Source: Hyalangium versicolor (GTDB taxonomy: Bacteria; Myxococcota; Myxococcia; Myxococcales; Myxococcaceae). From it: DNA of 64,000 nt. Positions 17,828 through 26,698 of this stretch are shown piece after piece. Location of the stretch: NCBI RefSeq assembly GCF_020103695.1, contig NZ_JAHXBF010000009.1, positions 310,001-374,000 on the forward strand, written 5' to 3'. The stretch's first letter is position 1. Each line of letters starts with the position of its first letter. The notes below the pieces were generated by a model. The model was not told where the DNA came from, made no database searches, and was given only the letters and a program-made list of their open reading frames with translations. The position numbers were made by a program, and so were the translations under genes.

Positions 17828-19222
17828 TTATTCCGAGCGTTTGAAGTCGTCCGAGCGGACACCGTAGCGCTTGAGGAGCCGGTGCAGGCTCTCGCGCTCC
17901 ATGCCGGCTCGCTCGGCCGCATGGGTGACGTTGCCGCCGAACTCCTGCATCAGCGCCACGAGGTACTCGCGAGACACCGCGTCGCGTGCGCTGTCCACCG
18001 CCTCGCGGTACGGCATCTTCGCCAGGCTTTCGGTGGGCAGCGTTCCGGCCGTCGCTCCCGCGAGCTCGGAGGGCAGGTCCTCGAGCCGGATGCGCGAGCC
18101 CTGTGTCACCGCCACGGCGCGGGCCACGGCATTCTCGAGCTGCCTCACGTTGCCCGGCCACGCGTAGCCGGTAAGCGCTCGCAGCGCCTCGGGAGTGAAG
18201 CCCTCCAGCGCGCGTCCGGCCCTGGACAGGAAGTGCATCGCCAGCAGGGGGATGTCCTCTCGACGCTCGCGCAGGGCCGGCATGCGGACGGTGAAGACGT
18301 TGAGCCGGTAGTAGAGGTCCTCTCGGAAGCGCCCCGCAGACACCTCGGCCTGGAGCTCCCGGTGCGTGGCCGCCACCACGCGCACGTCCACCCTCACCGG
18401 CTGGGTGGTGCCCACGCGCCGCACCTCCTTCTCCTGCAGCGCGCGGTTGAGCTTCACCTGCATCGGCGCGGGCAGATCACCCACCTCGTCCAGGAAGAGC
18501 GTGCCACCATGGGCCTCCTCGAAGAGTCCGGCCTTGGCCACCGTGGCACCCGTAAAGGCACCCTTCGCGTGCCCGAACAGCTCGCTCTCCACCAGGTCCG
18601 CAGGCAGGGCGCCGCAGTTCACCGCCACGAAGGAGCCGCCGCACCGGGGGCTCTCGGCGTGGACGGAGCGTGCCGCCAGTTCCTTGCCCGTACCCGTCTC
18701 TCCCGTGAGCAGCACCGTGAAGTCGCGCGCCGCGCCCTGGGACAGCAGCGCGCACGTCTGCCGCATCGCCGCGCTGGTGCCCAGCAGCCCGTGGAAGTCC
18801 GGCGCCGTGGCCAGCCGCTCCTTCAGACCCTCCGCCTCCCGCCGCTGCCTGCGCCGCTCCAGCGCCCGCGCCACCACCAGCGCCACCTCATCTGGATCGA
18901 ACGGCTTGGCCAGGTAGTCGTACGCGCCCTCGCGCATGGCCTCCACCGCCTTGGGGATGCTGGCGTACGCCGTGACGAGCACCACCTCCGTGGCCGGTGC
19001 GCGCCTCTTCACCTCGCGCAGCACCGCGAAGCCGTCCGCGCCCGGCATCTGGATGTCCGTCACCACCACATCGAACTCGCGCGAGGCCACCAGCACCAGC
19101 GCCCGCTCCCCGTCCCCCGCCGTCGTCACCGCGTAGGCGTCTCCGAGGATGCGCGAGAACAGCTTGAGCATGTTCTCCTTGTCGTCCACCACCAGGACGC
19201 TCGGCTTGCTGGCGTCGCTCAT
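17828..19222 (-). CDS. NtrC-family sigma-54-dependent response regulator
   Basis: A 464-residue regulator with the full three-domain layout. The receiver domain (residues 8-120) carries the phospho-acceptor Asp in VVVTDIQMPG. The AAA+ domain (about 145-375) has Walker A GETGTGKE and an intact GAFTGA loop, so it should contact sigma-54, plus GGTLFLDEVGDL as Walker B. The C-terminal Fis-type HTH is FGGNVTHAAERAGMERESLHRLLKRYG. It acts at sigma-54 promoters after phosphorylation by the kinase encoded just upstream, whose stop codon overlaps this start by four bases (ATGA). Its targets cannot be inferred from the neighbourhood. Confidence 0.96.
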   Translation of the reverse strand: MSDASKPSVLVVDDKENMLKLFSRILGDAYAVTTAGDGERALVLVASREFDVVVTDIQMPGADGFAVLREVKRRAPATEVVLVTAYASIPKAVEAMREGAYDYLAKPFDPDEVALVVARALERRRQRREAEGLKERLATAPDFHGLLGTSAAMRQTCALLSQGAARDFTVLLTGETGTGKELAARSVHAESPRCGGSFVAVNCGALPADLVESELFGHAKGAFTGATVAKAGLFEEAHGGTLFLDEVGDLPAPMQVKLNRALQEKEVRRVGTTQPVRVDVRVVAATHRELQAEVSAGRFREDLYYRLNVFTVRMPALRERREDIPLLAMHFLSRAGRALEGFTPEALRALTGYAWPGNVRQLENAVARAVAVTQGSRIRLEDLPSELAGATAGTLPTESLAKMPYREAVDSARDAVSREYLVALMQEFGGNVTHAAERAGMERESLHRLLKRYGVRSDDFKRSE

Positions 19223-20664
19223 GCGCCCTCCCTGGCCGGCGGCAGGAGCAGCGTGAAGCGCGCCCCACCCAGCGGCCCGGTGTCAGCCTCGATGCGCCCA
19301 CCGTGCGCGTGCGCGATGGCCTGGCTCACCGCGAGCCCCAGCCCCGTGCCCGAAGTCTTCGTCGTGAAGAAGGGCTCGAACAGCCTCGGCCGGTCCTCCG
19401 GCTTCACCCCCGGCCCCGAGTCCGACACCGCCACGCTCGCGCCTCCGTCCGTGCGACCCTCGATGCGCACGGCCACGTGGCCTCCAGGGCCCGCGGCCTC
19501 GGCGGCGTTCTTCACCAGGTTGAAGAGCACCTGCCGCACCCGCTGCGGGTGGGCCCGTGCGGAAGCATCTCCCTCCACGCGCACCTCCACGTCTCCCAGC
19601 CTCGCGGCCTCCTGGAGCCGGGCAATGACTTCATCGCAGACCTCGCGCAGCGCCACCGCCTCCACCGCCACCCGTCCCGGCCGGGACAAGTCCAGAAGCC
19701 CCTCGACGATCTCCTGGCAGCGGACAGCCTCCTCCTCCACCACCTTGAGATCCTCCGCGAGCGAGCCCTCCGCCTTGCGCTGCAACAACCGCACATAGCC
19801 GAGGATGACGCCGAGCGGGTTGTTGATCTCATGCGCCACGCCCGCCGCCAGTCGGCCGATGCCCGCGAGCTTCTCGTGCTGGACGAGCTGCTCCTGGTGC
19901 GCTCGCAGCGCCTCCGTCATCCGGTTGAATTGGGCCGCCAGCCGGCCGAACTCATCCGGCTCGCCCTCGGGGATGCGGGTGTCCAGCTCTCCCCGCGCCA
20001 GCCGCGAGGCACCCTCGGTCAGCCGGGCCACGGGCCGCGCCACGGAGTTTCCGATGTAGAGCCCCACGCCCGCGGCGAACAGCGTGGCCCCACCGAGGAA
20101 CAGCAGCACCCACTGGAAACTCGTGTGCTCCACCGCGCCCACGTGCTCGGCGAACGAGCCGATGGACGCATCGAACCTCCGGCCCAACGCATCCGCTCGG
20201 GCCTGGATGAGGGCCACGAGCTCCAGCGCCCGCCCGTGGGCGGCCGTCACCGCGGCATGATCCTGGGCCACCACGGCGGGCAGCAGCGTCTCCCGGTAGA
20301 GCCGGTCCAGCGCATCTCCAGACTGCTGGATGTCTCCCACCCAGGCCCGCTCCTCGGCGTCCTGGGCCTGCTCCTGAAGCCGGTGGGTGAGCGCTTCCAC
20401 GCGGGCCCGCGCCTCCGCGTGAAAGCGGGCATGGCTGTCGTTGCCCAGGATGATGGTGTGCGCCAGGTGGGCGTACTCGTCCCTCACGGCCGTGGCGAGC
20501 TCCAGCGAGGTGCGCACCCGGTTGCTGGCCGTCTGCAGGGCGTGCGAACCGTCATGGATCTCCGTCAGCCGCCCCAGCGCGAACAGGGACGCGGCGGCGA
20601 ACAGCGCCACCAGCGCTCCAAAGGCGAACAGCAGCTTGCGGGTGATTCCAGAAGGAGGGGCCAC
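19219..20664 (-). CDS. Membrane sensor histidine kinase (HAMP-HisKA-HATPase)
   Basis: About 481 residues. A first membrane helix lies near the N-terminus (LLFAFGALVALFAAASLFALG), then an extracytoplasmic helical sensor of roughly 150 residues, a second helix (VLLFLGGATLFAAGVGLYIG), a HAMP domain, the H-box VAHEINNPLGV and an ATPase domain with SDSGPGVKPED and TGLGLAVSQAIAHAHGG. It phosphorylates the NtrC-type regulator whose gene overlaps it. I chose the GTG at 20664 because GAGGAG lies five bases upstream; a TTG at 20700 is in frame but has no ribosome site. The sensor domain resembles four-helix-bundle input modules, and its ligand is unknown. Confidence 0.93.
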   Translation of the reverse strand: MAPPSGITRKLLFAFGALVALFAAASLFALGRLTEIHDGSHALQTASNRVRTSLELATAVRDEYAHLAHTIILGNDSHARFHAEARARVEALTHRLQEQAQDAEERAWVGDIQQSGDALDRLYRETLLPAVVAQDHAAVTAAHGRALELVALIQARADALGRRFDASIGSFAEHVGAVEHTSFQWVLLFLGGATLFAAGVGLYIGNSVARPVARLTEGASRLARGELDTRIPEGEPDEFGRLAAQFNRMTEALRAHQEQLVQHEKLAGIGRLAAGVAHEINNPLGVILGYVRLLQRKAEGSLAEDLKVVEEEAVRCQEIVEGLLDLSRPGRVAVEAVALREVCDEVIARLQEAARLGDVEVRVEGDASARAHPQRVRQVLFNLVKNAAEAAGPGGHVAVRIEGRTDGGASVAVSDSGPGVKPEDRPRLFEPFFTTKTSGTGLGLAVSQAIAHAHGGRIEADTGPLGGARFTLLLPPAREGA

Positions 20665-20829
20665 CGGCGCTCCTCTACGTGTGAGGACTTTCGCTCTCAA
20701 GTCTCAATATTCAAGAATCACGGTAAAAATGCATTTGTGACCGAATTCGGCTTGCGCTCTTTCGCACACCTTGGGTAAAAGATACCCACCTCGGCAGTGG
20801 TGATCCGACTTTGGGGAGGGAGCGCTCAC

Positions 20830-22521
20830 ATGAACAGCCATATTGATAACCTCTGGAATTCTGGGCGGAATTTTCTGTTTGTTTCGCTCGCTCTGCTGAC
20901 CGCCTGTGGTGATGTGGCAGAGCAGACCCCCTCCGAGTCCCCGCGGACCACATCCGCGCCGGTGAGTGCAACGGAGTCCGGGTGCATCGATGTGAACCTG
21001 ACCGATTACAACCTGTTCCTCCTGGAGAACTACTCCGGCGGACACGATGTGGTGGGCAAGGTGGCCGTCGGTGGCAACCTCTCCATGACCGACTTCTCCG
21101 TGGGCGGCGGCCTGGACCCGAGCGACACCGCCAACGTTCTGGTGGCTGGTGGCAACCTCTCCGTTTCCCGTGGCGCCATCTTCGGTGATGCCCGCTACGG
21201 CGGCACCTTTACCACCGACCCCTCCGTCGTCTTCCCGCGCGGCTCGGCGGCCCAGGGCACCCCCGTCGACTTCGCGGCCCGTGCCACCCAGATCAAGCAG
21301 ATGTCCGCGCAGCTGGGCGCCCTGCCGGCCAACGGCACCACCCGCCGTGAGAGCTGGGGCGGCATCTTCCTGAAGGGCACCGACGCCGCCACCAACATCG
21401 TCGACGTCAACGCCAGCGACTTCACCGGTGCCAAGTACTTCTCCATCGAGGCCCCGGCGGGCTCCCTCGTCGTCGTCAACATCCGCGGCGCCTCCGCCAC
21501 CTTCACCGGCTTCGGCATCTCCTTCAGCGGTGGCATCGACCAGCACGGCGTCCTGTTCAACTTCGTGGACACCACCCTCATCGAGGCTCACGGCTTCGGT
21601 TTCTGGGGCACCGTCCTGGCGCCCTTCGCCCACGTCTCCTTCAGCGATGGCAGCTTCGACGGCGGCATCTACGCGAAGTCGCTCACGGGCAACGCCGAGG
21701 GCCACATCAACGCGCTCACCCGCCGCTCGGTGTGCATGCAGGCCCCGCATCCGGAGTGCATCCAGGTGAAGCTGGCCGACTACAACCTGTTCCTCCTGAA
21801 GGACTACTCCGGTGGTCACGATGTCGTGGGCAAGGTGGCTGCTGGCGGGAACATCTCCATGACCAACTTCTCGGTGGGCGGCGACCTCGACGCCAGTGAC
21901 ACCGCCAACGTCCTGGTGGCCGGCGGCAACCTTTCCCTCTCCCGTGGCGCCGTCTTCGGTGATGCCCGCTACGGTGGCACCTTCACCACCGACCCCTCTG
22001 TCGTCTTCCCGCGCGGCTCGGCGGCCCAGGGCACGCCCATCGACTTCGCGGCTCGCGAGACCGAGCTCAAGCAGCTGTCCGCGCAGCTGGGCGCCCTGAC
22101 GGCCAACGGCAACGTCCGCCGCGAGAACTGGGGCGGCACCTTCCTGTTCCTGAAGGGCACCGACGCCGCCACCAACGTCTTCAACGTCAACGCCAGCGAC
22201 TTCACCGGCGCCAAGTACTTCTCCATCGAGGCTCCGGCGGGCTCCCTGGCCGTCGTGAACATCCGCGGCGCCTCCGCCACCTTCACCGGCTTTGGAATCG
22301 AGCGCAGCGGCGGCATCGACCAGCACGGCATCCTCTTCAACTTCATCGACACCACGAACATCAACGCCCACGGCTTCGGCTTCTGGGGCACCGTCCTGGC
22401 TCCCTACGCGCACCTCGACTTCAGCGATGGCAGCTTCGACGGCGGCATCTACGCCGAGTCGCTCACGGGCAATGCCGAGGGCCACATCAACGCGCTGGCC
22501 GAGAAGACCCTCTGCCAGTAG
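20830..22521 (+). CDS. Lipoprotein with two tandem choice-of-anchor A domains
   Basis: A 563-residue surface protein. The signal peptide ends in a lipobox-like ALLTACGD. The mature part consists of two copies of one domain of about 250 residues (each opening with YNLFLL, then YSGGHDVVGKVA and GGNLSM or GGNISM, and ending GSFDGGIYA-SLTGNAEGHIN). This matches the choice-of-anchor A family (TIGR04215), which occurs on secreted or surface-anchored proteins of diverse bacteria and has no established activity. The copies differ at only a modest fraction of residues; the second has two extra residues (FLF in place of a single F). GGGAGGGAGC precedes the start. It is likely a structural or adhesive surface protein. 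Confidence 0.87.
   Translation: MNSHIDNLWNSGRNFLFVSLALLTACGDVAEQTPSESPRTTSAPVSATESGCIDVNLTDYNLFLLENYSGGHDVVGKVAVGGNLSMTDFSVGGGLDPSDTANVLVAGGNLSVSRGAIFGDARYGGTFTTDPSVVFPRGSAAQGTPVDFAARATQIKQMSAQLGALPANGTTRRESWGGIFLKGTDAATNIVDVNASDFTGAKYFSIEAPAGSLVVVNIRGASATFTGFGISFSGGIDQHGVLFNFVDTTLIEAHGFGFWGTVLAPFAHVSFSDGSFDGGIYAKSLTGNAEGHINALTRRSVCMQAPHPECIQVKLADYNLFLLKDYSGGHDVVGKVAAGGNISMTNFSVGGDLDASDTANVLVAGGNLSLSRGAVFGDARYGGTFTTDPSVVFPRGSAAQGTPIDFAARETELKQLSAQLGALTANGNVRRENWGGTFLFLKGTDAATNVFNVNASDFTGAKYFSIEAPAGSLAVVNIRGASATFTGFGIERSGGIDQHGILFNFIDTTNINAHGFGFWGTVLAPYAHLDFSDGSFDGGIYAESLTGNAEGHINALAEKTLCQ
20983..22515 (+). repeat. In-frame tandem duplication (offset 774 bases)
   Basis: Two copies of about 750-760 bases lie head to tail with an offset of 774 bases (for example TACAACCTGTTCCTCCTG at 21007 and again at 21781). 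Long blocks are identical at the DNA level, indicating a fairly recent duplication or continuing gene conversion. Confidence 0.9.
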
Positions 22522-22538
22522 TCACAGCGTCACACCCC

Positions 22539-22569
22539 CGAGGCCACGTGGGCTTCACGCGTGGCCTCG
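22539..22569. terminator. Hairpin after the choice-of-anchor gene
   Basis: A perfect ten-base stem (CGAGGCCACG/CGTGGCCTCG) with an 11-base loop starts 17 bases after the stop codon. There is no T-run, so termination may be imperfect or Rho-assisted. The rest of the 266-base gap up to the next gene shows nothing else clear. Confidence 0.5.
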
Positions 22570-22787
22570 TGCCGGGATGAACCCCTCCCGGCCCCTGTAG
22601 CACCGGGTCCACGAGGCGCGGCCCCGCCCGGGACCTCTTCTCCCCGCCTGGAAGCCGCACCCTGACCACTCCTGCCTACCTGGCCGCTCTCCCAGCCAGC
22701 GGCTCGCGAGCCCCCCTTGCGCTGACCGGCCCCGGGCGAGCATGACTGGGTCCCACGGGCCCAGAACCGCCCCAGGAGAGAGCCTTC

Positions 22788-23723
22788 ATGGCGCCGCGCT
22801 TCAAGAACCTCGACGGCAGTGTGCCGCACGGCTTCGACACCGTCTTCAAGTGGGCGGTGACGGACAAGCTCACCGGCCGCCGCCGCAAGTCCCCGGACCG
22901 GGCCCCCGTGCCCCGCGTCGAGCCGGACCTCGCCATGCTGGCCACCCCTCCCGCCCCGGGCGAGGGCGCGCGCCTCACCTGGCTCGGACACGCCAGCTGG
23001 CTGGTGCAGCTCGACGGCCTCTCCCTGGTCATCGATCCGGTGCTCCGCGACTCCATCAACGTCGTCATCCGCCGCAACGTGCCCGCGGGCGTCCCTCCGG
23101 AGAAGCTGCCGCCCATCACCGCCAGCCTCGTCTCGCACAACCACTACGATCACCTGGACATGCCTTCGCTGGAGGCCGTCGGCTCCCCCGTCGTCACCGG
23201 CCTGGGCCACGCGAAGCTCTTCCGGGGCCGCAAGATGGGGTGCACCGAGCTGGACTGGTGGGGCTCCACGAAGGTGGGGCCGGTCACCATCCACTATGTC
23301 CCCTCGCAGCACTGGAGCCGCCGCGCCCTGGCCGATGCCAACGAGATGCTCTGGGGCGGCTTCGTCATCGAGGGCTCCAGCGCCCGCCTCTACCACTCCG
23401 GAGACACCGCCTACTTCGAGGGCTTCAAGGAGATCGGCCGCCGCTACCCGGGCATCGACGCGGCCATGCTGCCCATCGGCGCGTATGACCCGGCGTGGTT
23501 CATGAGCAAGCAGCACATGAACCCCGAGGAGGCCGTGCAGGCCTTCGAGGACCTGGGGGCCTCGCGCTTCCTCGCCATGCACTGGGGGACCTTCAAGCTC
23601 ACCGATGAGCCGCTCGACGAGCCGCCGCAGCGCCTGAACGCGGAGTGGACCCGCCGCAACTGGTCGCGCGAGAAGCTCCACGTGCTCGCCGTGGGCGAGA
23701 GCCTCACTGTTCGGCAGCCTTGA
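22788..23723 (+). CDS. MBL-fold metallo-hydrolase (NAPE-PLD/UlaG-like)
   Basis: A 311-residue metallo-beta-lactamase-fold hydrolase. The metal-binding HxHxDH motif is SHNHYDHLD. Other conserved parts are TWLGHASWLVQLDG at the start of the fold, YVPSQHWSRR, YHSGDTAYF and a late MHWGTFKLTDEPLDEPP. The combination of PSQHWSxR and HWGTF with the DEPxxEPP tail is typical of the N-acyl-phosphatidylethanolamine phospholipase D-like group, so a phosphodiesterase or lipid hydrolase role is plausible. No signal peptide is present. It lies 31 bases before the carboxypeptidase gene and may share its transcript. CAGGAGAGAG precedes the start. Confidence 0.9.
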   Translation: MAPRFKNLDGSVPHGFDTVFKWAVTDKLTGRRRKSPDRAPVPRVEPDLAMLATPPAPGEGARLTWLGHASWLVQLDGLSLVIDPVLRDSINVVIRRNVPAGVPPEKLPPITASLVSHNHYDHLDMPSLEAVGSPVVTGLGHAKLFRGRKMGCTELDWWGSTKVGPVTIHYVPSQHWSRRALADANEMLWGGFVIEGSSARLYHSGDTAYFEGFKEIGRRYPGIDAAMLPIGAYDPAWFMSKQHMNPEEAVQAFEDLGASRFLAMHWGTFKLTDEPLDEPPQRLNAEWTRRNWSREKLHVLAVGESLTVRQP

Positions 23724-23754
23724 GCCAACCGGGCAGGTATGGTGAGGAGCCATC

Positions 23755-25512
23755 ATGCTCCTGCCCTCCCTGCTCACCGTCCTGCTCACCCAGGCTCCGC
23801 TCACCACCACCGCCGAGCGCTCCAACTGGCTCCGCACCGGCCGCTACGCCGAGGTGGAGTCCCTCTGCCGCGACTTCCCCAAGTCCTTCCCGGGCAAGGT
23901 GCGCTGCGAGACGTTCGGCACCACCCCCGAGGGCCGTCCCATGCTCGCGCTCGTCGCCAGCGCGGATGGCACGTTCACCTCGGCCGCCAACGCGAAGAAG
24001 GGCCGCCCCGTCGTCCTGTTCCAGGGCGGCATCCACGCCGGAGAGATCGACGGCAAGGACGCCGGCTTCTGGCTGCTGAGGGACCTGCTCTCGGGCAAGA
24101 CGCTGCCGGGGGTGCTGGGCCAGGTGACGGCCGTGTTCGTCCCCGTCTTCAACATCGACGGCCACGAGCGCTTCGGCCCCAACAACCGCCCCAACCAGGT
24201 GGGCCCCGAGGAGATGGGCTGGCGCGTCACCGCCCAGAACTACAACCTCAACCGGGACTACGTGAAGGCGGATGCGCCCGAGATGGTGGCGCTGCTCACC
24301 TACCTGCATGCGTGGAACCCGGTCTTCTATATCGATCTCCACGTCACCGACGGCGCCAAGTTCGAGCACGACGTCTCGCTGACCATCGAGCCGCTGCGGG
24401 GAGGCCCCCAGCCCCTGCGCACCCTGGGGAAGAAGCTCGAGGAGACCCTCATCTCGGAGTTGCAGACCCAGGGGCACCTGCCCGTCACCTTCTACCCGTC
24501 CTTCATCAAGGATGACGACCCGGCCTCCGGTTTCGCCGAGGGAGTGGCGCCGCCCCGCTTCGCGCAGAACTACTGGGCCGCGAACGGCCGCTTCGGGATG
24601 CTGGTGGAGACGCACTCGTGGAGGCCCTATGCCCACCGAGTGAAGACCACGCGCGATGTGCTGGAGGACTCGCTGCGCTTCGTGGCGAGCAACGGCGCAG
24701 CCATGCAGGCCGCGGTGAAGTCGGTGGACACGGCCACCGAGGCCGGACAGGTGCGCGAGGTGACGCTCGCCTACAAGCACACCGACAAGAACCACCCCAT
24801 CGACTTCCGGGGCTACGCCTACACCTTCGAGCCCTCGCCCATCTCCAACCAGAAGGTGGTGCGCTACGACGACACGAAGCCGCAGGTGTGGAAGGTGCCA
24901 CTCTTCGATGAGGTGGTGCCCGACTTCACGGTGCCGCTGCCCAAGGCCGGCTACGTGATTCCCGCGGCGCACGCCGCGTGGGTGGAGGCCAAACTGCGCG
25001 CCCACGGCGTGCGCTTCCAGCGGCTGGACAAGGAACTCCCCGCGACGGACGTGGGAGCCTTCCGCGCCACTGAGGCGAAGTTCTCGCCGCAGTCCTACGA
25101 GGGCCACCAGAACCTCACCGTGAAGGGCGAGTGGAAGTCGGAGAAGCAGACCCTCACCGCGGGCTCGCTCTACGTGCCGGTGGCCCAGCCTGGCGTGACG
25201 CTGATCGCCCACCTGCTGGAGCCCAACGGGCCGGACTCGCTGCTCTCCTGGGGCTTCTTCAACACCCACTTCGAGCAGAAGGAGTACATCGAGGAGTACG
25301 TGCTGGAGCCCTACGCCCGCGAGCTGCTCGCCAAAGACGCCACGGTGAAGGCCGCCTGGGAGGCTCGGCTCAAGGATCCGGCCTTCGCCGCGGATCCGCG
25401 CGCCCGCCTGCGCTTCTTCTACGAGCGCCACCCCACCTACGACGCCCGCTTCAACCTCTACCCCGTCTTCCGCCTGGACACCGCGCCCACGGGCCTGCGA
25501 CCCGTCCGGTGA
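23755..25512 (+). CDS. Secreted M14-family zinc carboxypeptidase
   Basis: A 585-residue exported peptidase with an N-terminal signal peptide (LLPSLLTVLLTQAPL). The M14 metal site is visible: GGIHAGEIDGKD supplies the His-x-x-Glu pair, FYIDLHVTDGAKFEHD supplies the third His, and GMLVETHSWRPY contains the general-base Glu. NYNLNRDYVKADAPEM is the substrate-binding Asn-Arg region. After the roughly 310-residue catalytic domain there is a long C-terminal extension without an obvious motif. The enzyme should remove C-terminal residues from peptides outside the cytoplasm, fitting predatory or scavenging nutrition. GAGGAG stands directly before the ATG. Confidence 0.92.
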   Translation: MLLPSLLTVLLTQAPLTTTAERSNWLRTGRYAEVESLCRDFPKSFPGKVRCETFGTTPEGRPMLALVASADGTFTSAANAKKGRPVVLFQGGIHAGEIDGKDAGFWLLRDLLSGKTLPGVLGQVTAVFVPVFNIDGHERFGPNNRPNQVGPEEMGWRVTAQNYNLNRDYVKADAPEMVALLTYLHAWNPVFYIDLHVTDGAKFEHDVSLTIEPLRGGPQPLRTLGKKLEETLISELQTQGHLPVTFYPSFIKDDDPASGFAEGVAPPRFAQNYWAANGRFGMLVETHSWRPYAHRVKTTRDVLEDSLRFVASNGAAMQAAVKSVDTATEAGQVREVTLAYKHTDKNHPIDFRGYAYTFEPSPISNQKVVRYDDTKPQVWKVPLFDEVVPDFTVPLPKAGYVIPAAHAAWVEAKLRAHGVRFQRLDKELPATDVGAFRATEAKFSPQSYEGHQNLTVKGEWKSEKQTLTAGSLYVPVAQPGVTLIAHLLEPNGPDSLLSWGFFNTHFEQKEYIEEYVLEPYARELLAKDATVKAAWEARLKDPAFAADPRARLRFFYERHPTYDARFNLYPVFRLDTAPTGLRPVR

Positions 25513-25663
25513 GGGACACGGACTCCTTCCTGATCAGCAAGCCCCCCCTCCTTTTCCACGCCCCGTGAGGGATGTGTTCCCTTCCGGGAGTCAATGCTAC
25601 AGCCGTGTGAGGAGGGTGCCGCCGCCCACTCCCTGACAGGTTGGCTCAACTTTCCACGCCGAG

Positions 25664-26695
25664 ATGTGGAGGTCCGAAGTAGCTCGGGTATGTTCCCAGG
25701 CCGTGGCTACCTTCAGTCTCGCAGCCTTGTGGAACGCCTCCGCCATCCCCGGCCATGTGGCCGGCATCGTGGAGGCCATCGATGAGCTGCTGCCGTCGAC
25801 GCAGCCCGTCGAGATCATCATCGCCCTGCGCGAAAACGAGGCCAACCTCGAGCTGAAGCTGGAGATGTCCGACTTCCCCCGGCTCGAGATGGACCGGTTC
25901 GCCTGGGAAATCAAGCAGAGCAAGGGCACCCTCGTCGAGATGTGGAAGCTGCCCAAGGCCGAGCGCGATGCCTTCCGCGCCGCCGCCTTCTCCGGCAACA
26001 TCGTCACCGCGGAGAACTACTGGACCGCGGCCAGCACCCTCAAGGAGCACCTGGAGGGCATCACCGCGCGCGGCCTGAAGAAGATGGCACCGCCCCAGGG
26101 CCTGCCCCACGCCAACCGGGTGCCCCCACCCTCGGCGGCTCCCGCGCAGCCCAAGGCCCCGGTCCGAGCCCCGGCCCCCGTCCTCGAGGACGAGCCGCTG
26201 TCGCCCGAAGCCGTCGACGAGCCCATCGAGGCCCTCGAGCCGGTGGAGGGTGACGAAGAGCCCATCGAGGCCATCGAGCCGGTGGACGAGGTGGTGGAGC
26301 CCGAAGCGGTCGACGAGCCCATCGGGGCTGTCGACGAGCCCATCCAGGCGGAAGACGAACCCATCCAGCCGCCCTCAGGGCCGGAGCTGCGGCGCTACAA
26401 GCGCTTCCCCGTCAACCTGGAGATGGAGTTCCGCACGGAGCTGGACTTCGTCCGCGAGCACGCGACGAACATCTCCAACGGAGGCCTCTTCGTGCGCAGC
26501 GCGCACCGGCCGCCCCTCGACTCCATCGTCCGGGTGGACGTGAGGCTGCCCAACGGCGATCGGCTCCAGGGCGAGGCGCTGGTGGTGCACGTGGTGGATG
26601 ATCCGTACAAGGGAGGCGTGGGGCTCGCGTTCCTCAGCGACGACTCCAGCTTCGCGGAGACGCTGGACCGGTACCTGGCGAGCCTGGCCCCTTAG
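25664..26695 (+). CDS. PilZ-domain protein with an acidic repeat linker
   Basis: A protein of up to 343 residues. The C-terminal 110 residues form a PilZ domain of the myxobacterial TIGR02266 type, with RRYKRFPVNL as the Arg-rich motif and NISNGGLF as the (D/N)xSxxG motif, so cyclic di-GMP binding is expected. The N-terminal 130 residues are a conserved-looking alpha/beta region that I cannot name. Between them lies a Pro/Glu/Asp-rich linker in which DEPI or EEPI recurs about six times. A GTG at 25703 is an in-frame alternative start with a more natural N-terminus. The stop lies three bases from the convergent sbcC stop. Confidence 0.87.
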   Translation: MWRSEVARVCSQAVATFSLAALWNASAIPGHVAGIVEAIDELLPSTQPVEIIIALRENEANLELKLEMSDFPRLEMDRFAWEIKQSKGTLVEMWKLPKAERDAFRAAAFSGNIVTAENYWTAASTLKEHLEGITARGLKKMAPPQGLPHANRVPPPSAAPAQPKAPVRAPAPVLEDEPLSPEAVDEPIEALEPVEGDEEPIEAIEPVDEVVEPEAVDEPIGAVDEPIQAEDEPIQPPSGPELRRYKRFPVNLEMEFRTELDFVREHATNISNGGLFVRSAHRPPLDSIVRVDVRLPNGDRLQGEALVVHVVDDPYKGGVGLAFLSDDSSFAETLDRYLASLAP

Positions 26696-26698
26696 GCC

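Noticed and set aside
17762..19798. 678-codon plus-strand frame across the two-component system
   Set aside because: The minus strand encodes a complete NtrC regulator and kinase; this frame is Arg/His-rich and without motif.
20704..22485. 593-codon minus-strand frame opposite the choice-of-anchor lipoprotein
   Set aside because: It arises from high GC and the repeat structure of the real gene; the translation is a Val/Gly/Glu/Asp-rich low-complexity sequence with no motif and no ribosome site.
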